Below the pieces are notes generated by a model. That model ran no database searches. It saw only the letters and a program-made list of their open reading frames with translations, and was not told the DNA's origin. Made by a program: the position numbers and the translations under genes. This document shows positions 1 to 8,462 of a stretch of 64,000 bases of DNA, one piece after another. Each line of letters opens with the position of its first letter. The stretch's first letter is position 1. The stretch comes from S012-113 sp965368405 (GTDB taxonomy: Bacteria > Bacteroidota > Bacteroidia > Cytophagales > Cyclobacteriaceae), in assembly GCA_965368405.1 (NCBI GenBank), contig CBDUMS010000004.1:10092-74091 (forward strand), read 5' to 3'.

Positions 1-113
1 CACCAACCGTTTATATTTTAGATCAAGAGAAGAAAATACTCTTAAAGAAAGTCGCTACCGAAGATGTCCCAGAAATAATTGATCAACTAATAGCCTCCGA
101 AGAATTAAAGTAA
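1..113 (+). CDS. C-terminal tail of a thioredoxin-like protein (partial)
   Basis: The open frame enters from the left edge and stops at TAA 111-113. The 36 visible residues begin PTVYILDQEKKILLKK and end with EELK. A Pro-Thr-hydrophobic-Tyr-Ile-Leu-Asp strand followed by a charged turn and a short helix is what the last part of a TlpA/AhpC-type thioredoxin fold looks like (cis-Pro strand, then the strand carrying LDxxKKI). The active-site half lies outside the window, so redox activity cannot be judged. It converges with the methyltransferase gene, whose stop codon begins at the very next base. Confidence 0.5.
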   Translation, partial: PTVYILDQEKKILLKKVATEDVPEIIDQLIASEELK

Positions 114-851
114 TTAGTGCAATAAGGCACTACAGATAATCCCTGTTGAGACGGCAACATTTAAAGATTCGGCTCCTCCCCGTTTTGGAATAGTAATTCG
201 TTCTGTGATATATTTATCAAGCTCGGTACTGATGCCATGCGACTCATTTCCCATAATGATTAATCCTTGTACAAGTTTGGAAGCATCATTGAGCGGCGTG
301 CCCTGCATATCCGCAGCTAAAACAGTACCCTTGTAATTTTTAATAGTTTCAACAAGATCACAGTTTACTACTTCCACTCGTGTTAGCGATCCCTTAGTTG
401 CCGAAACAACCTTCGGGTTATAAACATCGACTGAGCCATTTCCTAAAAGAATCGTATCAAGTGCAAACCAATCTGCAATTCGTATGATGGTACCAAGATT
501 ACCCGGATCATTGATGGCATCGAGCGCAAGAATAACCTTGTCCTCATTAATTTTAACGTCGTGATATTCCGGGATTTCTACAAGTGCTATGGCCGAATTA
601 TTTGATTGAAAGCTTCCTAACGGCGCAAGCTCCTTTTCTTTAGCCTCGATTTTTTCTATTGAATTAGGCAAACTAGGATTGTTATCAAAAAAACTGGTTG
701 TTCCGATAATTTCCCATACCTTATACCTAGAATAAACAAATTCAAGCACAGATTTCTCTCCTTCTACAATAAATTTGCACTCTTCTAACCTATGTTTCTT
801 AAGTTGTAAGGACTTAATATATTTGGCCTTTATCTTTGAGAGATTATTCAT
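114..851 (-). CDS. SpoU/TrmH-family RNA 2'-O-ribose methyltransferase
   Basis: This 245-residue cytoplasmic protein has the SPOUT knotted-fold motifs in order: motif 1 NDPGNLGTIIRIADW around residue 114, motif 2 IIMGNESHGIS around 198, and motif 3 around 222 (IPKRGGAESLNVAVSTGI). The N-terminal region, with IVEGEKSVLEF, is the substrate-binding domain found in RlmB/TsnR-like members. Such enzymes transfer a methyl group from SAM to a ribose 2'-OH in rRNA or tRNA; the target base cannot be read from the sequence. The start ATG (849-851) lies only a few bases from the start of the divergent Omp85 gene. Family assignment is firm, substrate unknown. Confidence 0.88.
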   Translation of the reverse strand: MNNLSKIKAKYIKSLQLKKHRLEECKFIVEGEKSVLEFVYSRYKVWEIIGTTSFFDNNPSLPNSIEKIEAKEKELAPLGSFQSNNSAIALVEIPEYHDVKINEDKVILALDAINDPGNLGTIIRIADWFALDTILLGNGSVDVYNPKVVSATKGSLTRVEVVNCDLVETIKNYKGTVLAADMQGTPLNDASKLVQGLIIMGNESHGISTELDKYITERITIPKRGGAESLNVAVSTGIICSALLH

Positions 852-856
852 ATAAT

Positions 857-3268
857 TTGAAGCGATATTTCAACCCTTTACTTTTTAGCGTAATTGCCTT
901 AATCGGAATGGGTTGCGTAGGTACACGACACCTCAAAGAAGGAGAATATCTGCTTTATAACCAAAAGATAGAGCATCAGCTCAACAATCATTCTGATCAG
1001 CTTAAAAGACAATTAGTACAGAAGCCAAACCGTCGAATCCTTAAACTTCCGATTACCCCGTACACCTATCTTTATTATCAAGGACAAAAATCCTATGATC
1101 AGACAGAATTAGGAGCAAAATTGGAGGCGCTTGATGCTAAATACGAGGCGAAGTTAAAAGCAGCTACGAGTACGCAAAAAGTGAATAGGCTGAATCGTAA
1201 AAAAAATAAAAAGGTGAGCGCTGTTGAGAAATCGCTGAACGAGGGTAACCTCTTAATGCGCTGGGGAGAGCCACTTACTGTTTTTGATAGTATTATGGCA
1301 GACAGGTCGCGAAGAAGTTTAGAAATCTATATGAAATCGAATGGTTGGTTTAATGCCTTTGCAGATTATGAGGTTAAATATGATGAAAAGCTAGCTAAAG
1401 TCAATTATGTCTTAGCACCTGGGCCTCGTTACAGAATTGATAGCATATCCTATAATATTCCAGACACTGCAATACATACACTTGTGCTCAATGCGTCGTC
1501 TAACTCTAAGATAAAGGTTAAAAATCCCTACCGTCAGGATGATTTAAGTGCAGAAAGAACCAGAATAGATGACCTCCTGCAGAATAATGGGTATTTCGAC
1601 TTTTCTCGTCAGTATATCATGTATAAAGTGGATACCACGATGGGTGATCGAATGGTTCACATCCAGCTCAATATCTTGAACCCCAATCAAAAAGATCGAC
1701 ATAAATCCTTCGCTATAGATTCCGTGATTTTTACTGTCGAGAGCTCACCTTCGAATCGAAAAGACGTCTTTGAGCCCTTTGAGTATAAAAACGTAACCTA
1801 TAATTTCTCTGATCGCTATTATTCCAAGAAAGTACTTGGCCGTAGAATAGACCTCAATCCTGGCAAACCATATTCCAAGCAGCGAACACTCAATACGCAG
1901 CGTGAGCTTGCAGGTATGGATATGTACAAGTTCGTGAATATCAACTACGACACTACAGCGAATCGGTTTCAGGCCAATATTTTTGTTAGCCCACTAAACC
2001 GATATCAATGGACCATAGAAGCAGGACTAACTGTAACACAAGCACTTCCCGGGCCCTTTGCCAGTATTAGCCTTAAGCAACGCAATGTTTTCAATACCTT
2101 CGGCATTTTAGAAGTTGGTGGAAATATTGGTGTCGAAGGTGTTGCCGCAGCGTCGAACCCCAATGATATCCTCGCGAGTCTCGAAGCTGGAGCAAACGTT
2201 TCCCTTACCTTCCCACGCTTCTTTTTACCTTTCAGCGATGAGACGAAACAAAAATTGGGGTTCTATAATCCCAAATCTATAGTAAGAATAGGTTTAAATA
2301 TTACCGATAGGCCCGAATATAATCGGAGTAATCTATCTGCTTCAAATTCATATACCTGGCAACCAAAGGAGAACCTGCTATTCGATTTTCAATTTCTTGA
2401 AGTTGCTTTAGTACGTACAAACTACCTTGATTCAGCATATTTCGAGCGATTGCGCGAGTTAGAACAAAATGGTAATAATCTGATAAATTCATTTAAACCC
2501 TCCTTTATCTCCAATCAACGATTTACAAGGAGTGTTAATAAAAACAACTACGGAAGAGGCTATAGCAATAGCTCCTATTTTAGTATTGCAGCGGAGCCTG
2601 GAGGCACATTCACTAACCTCTGGATGCGCGATTTTTTCGCCAGCGATAGCCTCGAGATCTATGCCTATGTAAAACTTGACACAGATTATCGAAAAATTTT
2701 CAAAGCAACACAAAATAAGGCCTGGGCATTTAGAATCAGATCTGGTATTGCCATTCCTTATGGTGAAAATGGTCTTCTACCCTATGAAAAATATTTCTTT
2801 TCCGGAGGTAGCATAAGTAATAGAGCCTGGCGGCCACGTCGTCTAGGCCCCGGCTCATTCGACCATATTGAAGAAGATGGTCAGGTAAGCTACCAGTTTG
2901 AGCAGCAGGGTGAAATTATCATAGAATCGAGTATTGAGTTTCGACAGAAAATATTGGGATTCCTTCACTGGGCAGCATTTGTGGATGCAGGTAATATCTG
3001 GATGATAAAAGAGGATAAGGCACGGCCTGGTGCCCAGTTTAAGTTCAACTCCTTTTATCGTGAAATTGCTGTAGGTGCAGGTTTAGGTCTTCGGCTCGAC
3101 TTCTCATTCTTTATAATGCGTTTTGATGCAGCCGCCAAGATAGTAGACCCCGCGCGACCTTTAGGCAAACGCTTTATATTAAGCAATGGCTTTAATGATG
3201 CGCCATTTAATAACCCTAGTCGTACCGAACCAATTGTCTATACCCTCTCCATTGGATATCCTTTCTAG
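857..3268 (+). CDS. tamL: TamL-like Omp85 outer-membrane lipoprotein
   Basis: About 803 residues. The N-terminus is a signal peptide ending in IGMGC (Cys about residue 18), followed by HLKEGEYLL, the usual start of Bacteroidota TamA-like proteins that carry a lipid anchor (TamL). Residues about 30-390 hold POTRA-like repeats and the rest is a predicted 16-strand Omp85 barrel, with a surface-antigen type C-terminus ending YTLSIGYPF (terminal aromatic). Role by family: insertion or export of outer-membrane material, usually with TamB, which is not in this window. No ATG fits; I chose TTG 857 (MKRYFNPLLF) over TTG 836 because it gives a compact lysine/arginine signal peptide. The stop overlaps the convergent E1 gene by four bases. 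Confidence 0.82.
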   Translation: MKRYFNPLLFSVIALIGMGCVGTRHLKEGEYLLYNQKIEHQLNNHSDQLKRQLVQKPNRRILKLPITPYTYLYYQGQKSYDQTELGAKLEALDAKYEAKLKAATSTQKVNRLNRKKNKKVSAVEKSLNEGNLLMRWGEPLTVFDSIMADRSRRSLEIYMKSNGWFNAFADYEVKYDEKLAKVNYVLAPGPRYRIDSISYNIPDTAIHTLVLNASSNSKIKVKNPYRQDDLSAERTRIDDLLQNNGYFDFSRQYIMYKVDTTMGDRMVHIQLNILNPNQKDRHKSFAIDSVIFTVESSPSNRKDVFEPFEYKNVTYNFSDRYYSKKVLGRRIDLNPGKPYSKQRTLNTQRELAGMDMYKFVNINYDTTANRFQANIFVSPLNRYQWTIEAGLTVTQALPGPFASISLKQRNVFNTFGILEVGGNIGVEGVAAASNPNDILASLEAGANVSLTFPRFFLPFSDETKQKLGFYNPKSIVRIGLNITDRPEYNRSNLSASNSYTWQPKENLLFDFQFLEVALVRTNYLDSAYFERLRELEQNGNNLINSFKPSFISNQRFTRSVNKNNYGRGYSNSSYFSIAAEPGGTFTNLWMRDFFASDSLEIYAYVKLDTDYRKIFKATQNKAWAFRIRSGIAIPYGENGLLPYEKYFFSGGSISNRAWRPRRLGPGSFDHIEEDGQVSYQFEQQGEIIIESSIEFRQKILGFLHWAAFVDAGNIWMIKEDKARPGAQFKFNSFYREIAVGAGLGLRLDFSFFIMRFDAAAKIVDPARPLGKRFILSNGFNDAPFNNPSRTEPIVYTLSIGYPF

Positions 3269-5343
3269 TAATTCAGTAAGGTCTCAATTTCCTTGGCTAC
3301 CACTTTTGCATTCGGGAGGATTGCCGCTTCCAGATCACGATTTAACGGAATTGCAGGAACATCCTTTGCACCCAAAACCTTTATAGGAGCATCTAGCTTC
3401 TCGAACAGTTCCGACGAAATCCTACCACCTAGAGATTCGATGAAGGAATTAGTAACGGGCTCCTCAGTAAGAAGAAGTGCCTTGCCGTGTTTGGTCACCT
3501 CCGCGCGCACAAGTTCCCAATCGTAAGGCGCGATGCTTCGTAAATCAAGAATGGATACCTTATCTTGATGCTCAACGGCAGCATTTAGTGCCCAATGAAC
3601 ACCCATTCCATAAGTGATCACTACCATACTATCGCCATCGTTTATATTAGATTCAGACGCCTCTAGCACCAGGTTGCCCTTACCAATAGGAATAATGTAG
3701 TCATCATCTGGTTCTACCATCTTAGCCCAGTTAGTACCAGGCACCTTAGACCAGTATAGGCCTTTATGCTCTAGTGAGATTACAGGATTAGGATCATAAA
3801 ACCCTGCTTTTAGTAAGCCATTGAGATCCGCAGCATTAGATGGGTATATTATTTTAATGCCTTTAATTGTAGCCAAAGTGGCCTCTATACTTCCACTATG
3901 GTAAGGTCCACCGCCACCATACGCCCCAATCGGTATTCTTATTAATGATTGCACCGGGAACTTGCCTTTGGAGATATAGCAACTCTTAGAAAGCTCCTCT
4001 ACAAGTTGATTTAAGCCTGGCCATACATAATCTGCAAACTGAATTTCTACGATAGGTTTAACGCCTACCACGCTCATTCCCAAGGTGCTTCCAACAATAT
4101 ATGCTTCTTGAATTGGTGTATTGAAGACACGTTGATGTCCATATTTTCCGGCTAGTGTAGCTGCTTCACGAAAAACACCACCCAGTGTTCCTCCAACATC
4201 CTGTCCATAGAAAATGGCCTCGGGATGCTTCTTAAGAATATGATCAATGGCATGCAGACCTGCATCAACCATTACTAGTGATTCTCCACCTTCACGATGT
4301 CTATTCCCTTTCTCGGCAACTATAGGTGTCTCTGCCAATACATATTTGTCCGCTTCGGCGATATCTGGGTCTGGAGAGTTTCTAGCATTTTCAAATGCTT
4401 CATCAACATGCAGGCGAGCTTCCTCATCGTAGGCATCAAGGTCAGAAATTGGAATCCCTATGCGCTTCAACTTAGATCGAAGCTTTACAAAGGGATCATC
4501 CTTTTCATGTTTGTTTAAATCTTCATCGCTCCGGTACCATTCCTTACGAACGCCAGAGGTATGGTGTCCTAATAACGGACATTTAGCATGGACCAACACA
4601 GGTTCACGGTGTCGCTTTGTGTAGCCAATTGCACGACCGAGTACTTCATAAGAATTCTCAAAATCACTACCGTCGGCACGCATCCGTTTAAGTCCTTTAA
4701 ATCCTGCGGCAAAGTCATAGGCATCCATTGCCCTCATCTCTTCGCCAGTGGCAGAAATACCCCAATCATTGTCTTGAACAAGATAGATTATTGGTAATTT
4801 CTTTAATACGGCCATTTGCATAGCCTCCGAAACCTCTCCTTCTGTTACACTCCCATCACCAAGAGAACAAAGTACTACGGGAAGATTTTCATTTCCTAAG
4901 CCTTCGGATTCCAAATAATGAATCGCGTGCGCCATGCCTGTAGCTGGTATAGCTTGCATACCGGTTGCCGAACTCTGATGTGGTATTGTGGGAAAGCCCT
5001 CTTCACGCACACAAGGATGACCGTAATAACTTCTTCCTCCTGTAAATGGATCATTCGCTTTTGCCATCAATTGCATCATTAGCTGCTCCGGACTAAATCC
5101 TAAACCAAGGAGTATAGACTCGTCACGATAATAAAGGGCTGCGTAGTCCCATGGTTTTAACAGTAGACCTGCGGCTAATTGAATAGCTTCATGACCTTTA
5201 CTGGTGCTGTGCACATACCTACTCGCAAACTCTTTCTCATCATCGTATTTGGTAGCCATGGCTCGGGCTGTTGCCATTAGCCGGTAAACCTTTACTAATA
5301 ATTCTACGTCTACTTTGGGGCTTATTTCTGCTGTTACACTCAT
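3265..5343 (-). CDS. 2-oxoisovalerate-type dehydrogenase E1, fused alpha and beta subunits
   Basis: At 692 residues this is about the sum of an E1 alpha (about 340) and an E1 beta (about 330). The alpha half has the thiamine-diphosphate motif GDGSVTEGEVSEAMQ (about 162) ending in QDND; the beta half begins near 350 with FYGQDVGGTLGGVFREA and carries the transketolase-type GAYGGGGPYHSGS segment and a C-terminal domain. It would oxidatively decarboxylate branched-chain 2-oxoacids and pass the acyl group to a lipoyl E2, feeding leucine/valine/isoleucine breakdown or branched fatty acid synthesis. HMG-CoA lyase, a later leucine-pathway enzyme, is also in the window but not linked. Fused E1 proteins are familiar in Bacteroidota. 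E2 and E3 are not nearby. Confidence 0.88.
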   Translation of the reverse strand: MSVTAEISPKVDVELLVKVYRLMATARAMATKYDDEKEFASRYVHSTSKGHEAIQLAAGLLLKPWDYAALYYRDESILLGLGFSPEQLMMQLMAKANDPFTGGRSYYGHPCVREEGFPTIPHQSSATGMQAIPATGMAHAIHYLESEGLGNENLPVVLCSLGDGSVTEGEVSEAMQMAVLKKLPIIYLVQDNDWGISATGEEMRAMDAYDFAAGFKGLKRMRADGSDFENSYEVLGRAIGYTKRHREPVLVHAKCPLLGHHTSGVRKEWYRSDEDLNKHEKDDPFVKLRSKLKRIGIPISDLDAYDEEARLHVDEAFENARNSPDPDIAEADKYVLAETPIVAEKGNRHREGGESLVMVDAGLHAIDHILKKHPEAIFYGQDVGGTLGGVFREAATLAGKYGHQRVFNTPIQEAYIVGSTLGMSVVGVKPIVEIQFADYVWPGLNQLVEELSKSCYISKGKFPVQSLIRIPIGAYGGGGPYHSGSIEATLATIKGIKIIYPSNAADLNGLLKAGFYDPNPVISLEHKGLYWSKVPGTNWAKMVEPDDDYIIPIGKGNLVLEASESNINDGDSMVVITYGMGVHWALNAAVEHQDKVSILDLRSIAPYDWELVRAEVTKHGKALLLTEEPVTNSFIESLGGRISSELFEKLDAPIKVLGAKDVPAIPLNRDLEAAILPNAKVVAKEIETLLNY

Positions 5344-5357
5344 TAAATTTATTGCTA

Positions 5358-5391
5358 CTTACCTACCACTAATTTAGCGATTTTAGGTAAG
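5358..5391. promoter_or_regulatory. Inverted repeat upstream of the E1 gene
   Basis: CTTACCTA at 5358-5365 and its exact complement TAGGTAAG at 5384-5391 are separated by 18 bases. The dyad sits 15-48 bases before the E1 start codon, the place for a repressor site. A third copy of the half-site, TAGGTAA, occurs at 5448-5454. No regulator gene is adjacent, so a role is inferred only. Confidence 0.3.
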
Positions 5392-5510
5392 AAGATTAAG
5401 TCAATTCATTAGAATCGGAGCAGTGTTCGCTAAGCCTAATAAATAAGTAGGTAAATCTTAAACAATCCACGGCCAACAAAGGGCTTATTCTATTATTGTT
5501 GAAGTTCATC

Positions 5511-5518
5511 TATCTTTG
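5511..5518 (+). promoter_or_regulatory. Bacteroidota -7 element (TATCTTTG) for the PAP2 gene
   Basis: TATCTTTG matches the TAnnTTTG consensus exactly and ends six bases before ATG 5525. No TTG lies at the usual -33 spacing, so this is a single-element call. If used, the transcript would start at or within a few bases of the ATG. Confidence 0.4.
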
Positions 5519-5524
5519 GCCGAG

Positions 5525-6097
5525 ATGATTGATTTCTTAATTACACTGGATAAAAAGCTACTGTTGATTATTAATAGCTGGAACACGCCCTGGCTTGATT
5601 CCGTGATGAGCACACTGACAAACGGTCTTAGCTGGCTACCTTTTTTCCTCCTGATAATTGGCTGGATAATATATAAATTCCGCTGGCAGTCGATCGTAAT
5701 ATTTTTGCTCTTAGGACTTGTGATTTTACTTGCCGATCGTATCTCAGCGGGCTTCTTTAAACCATTTTTTGCGCGACTAAGGCCCTCTCACGATCCTGAA
5801 ATTAAAGACTTAATCCATCTCGTAAACGACTACCGTGGCGGATTATATGGGTTCGTATCCTCACACGCGACTAATGCCTTTGGTATTGCTACCTTTCTAT
5901 GGCTTGTATTACGCGAGAGAATAAGCTGGATTTGGGTGATTTACGTCTGGGCCTTTATCTTTAGTTATACCCGAATGTACCTTGGTGTTCATTATCCGCT
6001 TGATATTTTAGCCGGAGGCGTTTTGGGTGCATTAATTGGCTTAACTGTATATCTCTTGGCGAGATATTTACCAAAGAAGTTCGGTCTCGCTAATTAG
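5525..6097 (+). CDS. PAP2-family membrane phosphatase
   Basis: This 190-residue integral membrane protein has the three phosphatase motifs of the PAP2/acid phosphatase superfamily: KPFFARLRP (K-x6-RP), SSHATNAF (the PSGH-like site) and TRMYLGVHYPLD (R-x5-H-xxx-D), with about five hydrophobic helices around them. Members dephosphorylate lipid phosphates such as phosphatidic acid, PGP or undecaprenyl pyrophosphate on the periplasmic face; which substrate cannot be told. I chose ATG 5525 (MIDFLITLDKK) rather than TTG 5516, because the -7 promoter element runs across the latter. It overlaps the convergent riboflavin synthase gene by eight bases. Confidence 0.87.
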   Translation: MIDFLITLDKKLLLIINSWNTPWLDSVMSTLTNGLSWLPFFLLIIGWIIYKFRWQSIVIFLLLGLVILLADRISAGFFKPFFARLRPSHDPEIKDLIHLVNDYRGGLYGFVSSHATNAFGIATFLWLVLRERISWIWVIYVWAFIFSYTRMYLGVHYPLDILAGGVLGALIGLTVYLLARYLPKKFGLAN

Positions 6098-6683
6098 CCT
6101 GATGTGCCTTGAGCATGTTAGCAACATACTTGCCAACAACATCGAACTCAATATTAACTTTATCGCCATCCTTCATTGTACCAAAATTGGTATGTTCGAA
6201 AGTATAAGGAATAATAGCACAGACAAAGCTATTTGATGTAACATCGAAACAGGTTAAGCTTATTCCATTAATCGATACTGATCCTTTTTCAACAAGAAGA
6301 TTACTCGGGTGTGACAGTTCAAAAGCAAATAGCCAGCTACCGTCTTCTTCAGTGATGCTTTTACAGGTAGCCGTTTCATCAACATGTCCCTGAACGATAT
6401 GCCCATCAAATCTACCATTCGCAATCATACTACGCTCCAGGTTAACAAAATCGCCAGGTTTTAAATCTCCTAAGTTCGATTTCTTCAACGTTTCGTCTAC
6501 AGCGGTAACTTTATAAATATCTTTATCAATCTCTATAGTGGTTAGGCATACTCCATTGTGAGCAACACTTTGGTCAACCTGCAATTCTTTGGTCATCGGA
6601 GCTTCGATAAAGAAGTGCACATTTCCTCCATCTGTTTCTATTGCCTTTACTTTTCCTTGTTGTTCAATTATACCTGTAAACAT
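6090..6683 (-). CDS. ribE: Riboflavin synthase alpha chain
   Basis: The protein has 197 residues and starts MFTGIIEQQG, the invariant N-terminus of riboflavin synthase, which fixes the start at ATG 6681-6683 and not 21 bases further out. Two lumazine-binding repeats follow (about 1-95 and 97-190), the second with GSVSINGISLTCFDV. It dismutates two molecules of 6,7-dimethyl-8-ribityllumazine into riboflavin plus a pyrimidinedione, the last step of vitamin B2 synthesis, in the cytosol as a trimer. The other rib genes are not nearby. Length is normal for the family. Confidence 0.95.
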   Translation of the reverse strand: MFTGIIEQQGKVKAIETDGGNVHFFIEAPMTKELQVDQSVAHNGVCLTTIEIDKDIYKVTAVDETLKKSNLGDLKPGDFVNLERSMIANGRFDGHIVQGHVDETATCKSITEEDGSWLFAFELSHPSNLLVEKGSVSINGISLTCFDVTSNSFVCAIIPYTFEHTNFGTMKDGDKVNIEFDVVGKYVANMLKAHQAN

Positions 6684-6701
6684 AGCTGTATTTATTTGTC
6701 C

Positions 6702-6709
6702 CAAAGATA
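6702..6709 (-). promoter_or_regulatory. -7 element (TATCTTTG, minus strand) for ribE
   Basis: Read on the minus strand, TATCTTTG is an exact TAnnTTTG box 18 bases before the ribE ATG, giving a leader of about 14 bases. No FMN riboswitch could fit in so short a leader. No matching -33 TTG was seen. Confidence 0.4.
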
Positions 6710-6765
6710 ATGGATATTCAAGATTTTACGTTGGATATTCTTGCTTTGCTTATTGCATAAAATGA

Positions 6766-6796
6766 TTTGTAATCTGCCTTATAGCTTCTATCTTCG
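6766..6796 (+). promoter_or_regulatory. Promoter TTTG-N19-TATCTTCG for pcm
   Basis: TTTG at 6766-6769 and TATCTTCG at 6789-6796 are spaced 19 bases apart, the Bacteroidota -33/-7 arrangement with one mismatch in the -7 box. The box ends seven bases before ATG 6804. This placement argues against the longer reading frame that begins at 6741, upstream of the promoter. Confidence 0.5.
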
Positions 6797-6803
6797 CCCT
6801 TCG

Positions 6804-7454
6804 ATGGAAGATGGCTACAGACACCGTGGATTACGCAAAAGACTAGTTGAAACAGTACGTAAAAAGGGACTGGAAAACTCAAAAGTACTAGCTGCTATTG
6901 GTAAGGTTCCACGTCATTTCTTCTTCGATAATGCGTTTCTGGAGCATGCTTACCAAGACAAGGCTTTTCCTATTGGTGAAGGGCAAACCATTTCACAACC
7001 GTTTACGGTCGCTTTTCAAACCGATTTACTCGGAGATGTAGAAGGAAAAAAAATCCTTGAAATTGGTACAGGATCGGGATACCAAGCCTGTGTCTTACTG
7101 GAGTTAGGAGCCAAAGTATTTACAATCGAATATAATAAGGTGCTCTACGAGCGAACCAAACTATTTTTACCTAAAATGGGTTATAAACCTGTATTTAAAC
7201 AAGGTGATGGATCGCTTGGTTGGCCTACACATGGTCCTTATGATGGTATTGTTGTTACAGCAGGAGCACCGGTTGTGCCCGAAACATTAAAGCAGCAATT
7301 GAAGATAGGTGGCCATCTGGTTATCCCGGTTGGCGATGATAAAAGACAACAAATGTTTAGGATTACCAGATTATCTGAGAGTGAATTCAAAACTACTGCC
7401 TTCGATTACTTTGCTTTTGTACCTTTGTTAGGTAAAGAAGGATGGAATAAATAA
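6804..7454 (+). CDS. pcm: Protein-L-isoaspartate O-methyltransferase
   Basis: 216 residues starting MEDGYRHRGLRKRLVETV, the usual N-terminus of Bacteroidota Pcm proteins. It carries the PCMT signature AFPIGEGQTISQP (about 54), SAM motif I ILEIGTGSGYQA (about 86) and post-motif GAPVVPETLKQQL. It methylates L-isoaspartyl residues in aged proteins with SAM as donor, starting their repair, in the cytosol. The start is set by family alignment and by the promoter lying inside the longer frame. Its stop shares one base with the next gene (TAATG), so the two are translationally coupled. Confidence 0.93.
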   Translation: MEDGYRHRGLRKRLVETVRKKGLENSKVLAAIGKVPRHFFFDNAFLEHAYQDKAFPIGEGQTISQPFTVAFQTDLLGDVEGKKILEIGTGSGYQACVLLELGAKVFTIEYNKVLYERTKLFLPKMGYKPVFKQGDGSLGWPTHGPYDGIVVTAGAPVVPETLKQQLKIGGHLVIPVGDDKRQQMFRITRLSESEFKTTAFDYFAFVPLLGKEGWNK

Positions 7455-7981
7455 TGGCTAAAAAGAAAAAATTCGTACGCGAGTCTAAAGTAATAATGAC
7501 TGAATTGGTATTACCCAACGATACCAACACCCTAAATAATCTTATGGGTGGACGACTCATGCATTGGATGGACATTGGATCGGCGATCGCAGCTCAAAAG
7601 CACTCTAATCGCATTGTTGTTACAGCATCTGTAGATAATATTTCCTTTGGAAAACCAATACAGTTGGGTGATGTTGTTACCCTTGAAGCTTCTGTTAGCC
7701 GTGCGTTCAATTCATCGATGGAAGTCTATGTTAACGTGAAGTCGGAGAACATTCCAGGGGGTAAAAGTGAAATTACCCACAGCGCCTTTTTTACTTTCGT
7801 TGCAGTAGATCAAGGAGGTAGACCGATCGACGTGCCAGAAGCAGTACCTGAAACTGATCAAGAAAAAGAACTCTATGCAGGCGCTCTTAGAAGAAGACAG
7901 TTACGATTGATTCTTGCAAAGCGTATGGAAGCCAAAGATGCCACCGAACTTAAGGCCCTATTTGATTTTACCAATGGATAA
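7454..7981 (+). CDS. Acyl-CoA thioesterase (hotdog fold)
   Basis: A 175-residue single-hotdog protein of the YciA/BFIT type: LPNDTNTLNNLMGGRLMHWMD near residue 20 holds the conserved Asn and the catalytic Asp of the hotdog helix, followed by ASVDNISFGKPIQLGDVV. Such enzymes hydrolyse acyl-CoA thioesters to free acid and CoA in the cytosol, acting in lipid turnover. The C-terminal tail (ELYAGALRRRQLRL) is the usual extension. It starts within the stop of pcm and overlaps the next gene by eight bases, so all three should be one transcript. Chain-length preference is not predictable. Confidence 0.88.
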   Translation: MAKKKKFVRESKVIMTELVLPNDTNTLNNLMGGRLMHWMDIGSAIAAQKHSNRIVVTASVDNISFGKPIQLGDVVTLEASVSRAFNSSMEVYVNVKSENIPGGKSEITHSAFFTFVAVDQGGRPIDVPEAVPETDQEKELYAGALRRRQLRLILAKRMEAKDATELKALFDFTNG

Positions 7982-8444
7982 GCTTGCACCAGAACATCTT
8001 CATCTCCTATTCGATGAGCCAATCTATGTATTAGAAGATCATGGCGATCACCCAATACCGGAGAAGACTAGTGCACCAAAGGTCGAAATCGAAGAAATTA
8101 GTTTCGAGGGTGAGAATGAAAAAGGCCTTGCCATCTACATTGAAGATAGTGAGCTGCCTGAGGACGACAGAGTGTTTTTATTCAAAGGATTAAATGCATT
8201 AGATCTCGATAGCAAAGACATTGCTCTTATCATTGGTCATAGCTTCATTGAAAACAACCAGAACCCACCGCATAGTTTGCGGATAGAATTTTCTGAAGCA
8301 CCAAAGTCAGCGGAGCTTTATGCTGCCCAAAATGTGCAAGAAGTTACCGTACTACCTTGTAATAGTCTCAAGGAAATACAAGCAAATAAAGACTTGAAGG
8401 TTAAGTTTTGGCTCGGGCTGAAAGCTTTGCTAGGCAGAGCGTAA
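7974..8444 (+). CDS. Uncharacterised acidic protein, possibly DNA polymerase III psi-like
   Basis: 156 residues from ATG 7974, no signal peptide and no membrane segment. The first third is acidic and low in complexity; residues about 55-156 look folded and end LKVKFWLGLKALLGRA. The pattern of VFLFKGLNALDL, a central loop, and a Leu-rich KFWLGLK tail resembles the small psi-like (HolD) clamp-loader proteins of Bacteroidota, but this is a weak resemblance from memory and not a firm call. The long upstream frame is rejected because it lies fully inside the thioesterase gene. It is the third gene of the pcm transcript. Confidence 0.72.
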   Translation: MDKLAPEHLHLLFDEPIYVLEDHGDHPIPEKTSAPKVEIEEISFEGENEKGLAIYIEDSELPEDDRVFLFKGLNALDLDSKDIALIIGHSFIENNQNPPHSLRIEFSEAPKSAELYAAQNVQEVTVLPCNSLKEIQANKDLKVKFWLGLKALLGRA

Positions 8445-8462
8445 CCCGTTTAGCCGAATTTA

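Noticed and set aside
6741..6803. Upstream extension of pcm by 21 codons from a TTG start
   Set aside because: The promoter (6766-6796) lies inside it and the family N-terminus begins at MEDGYRHRGLRK.
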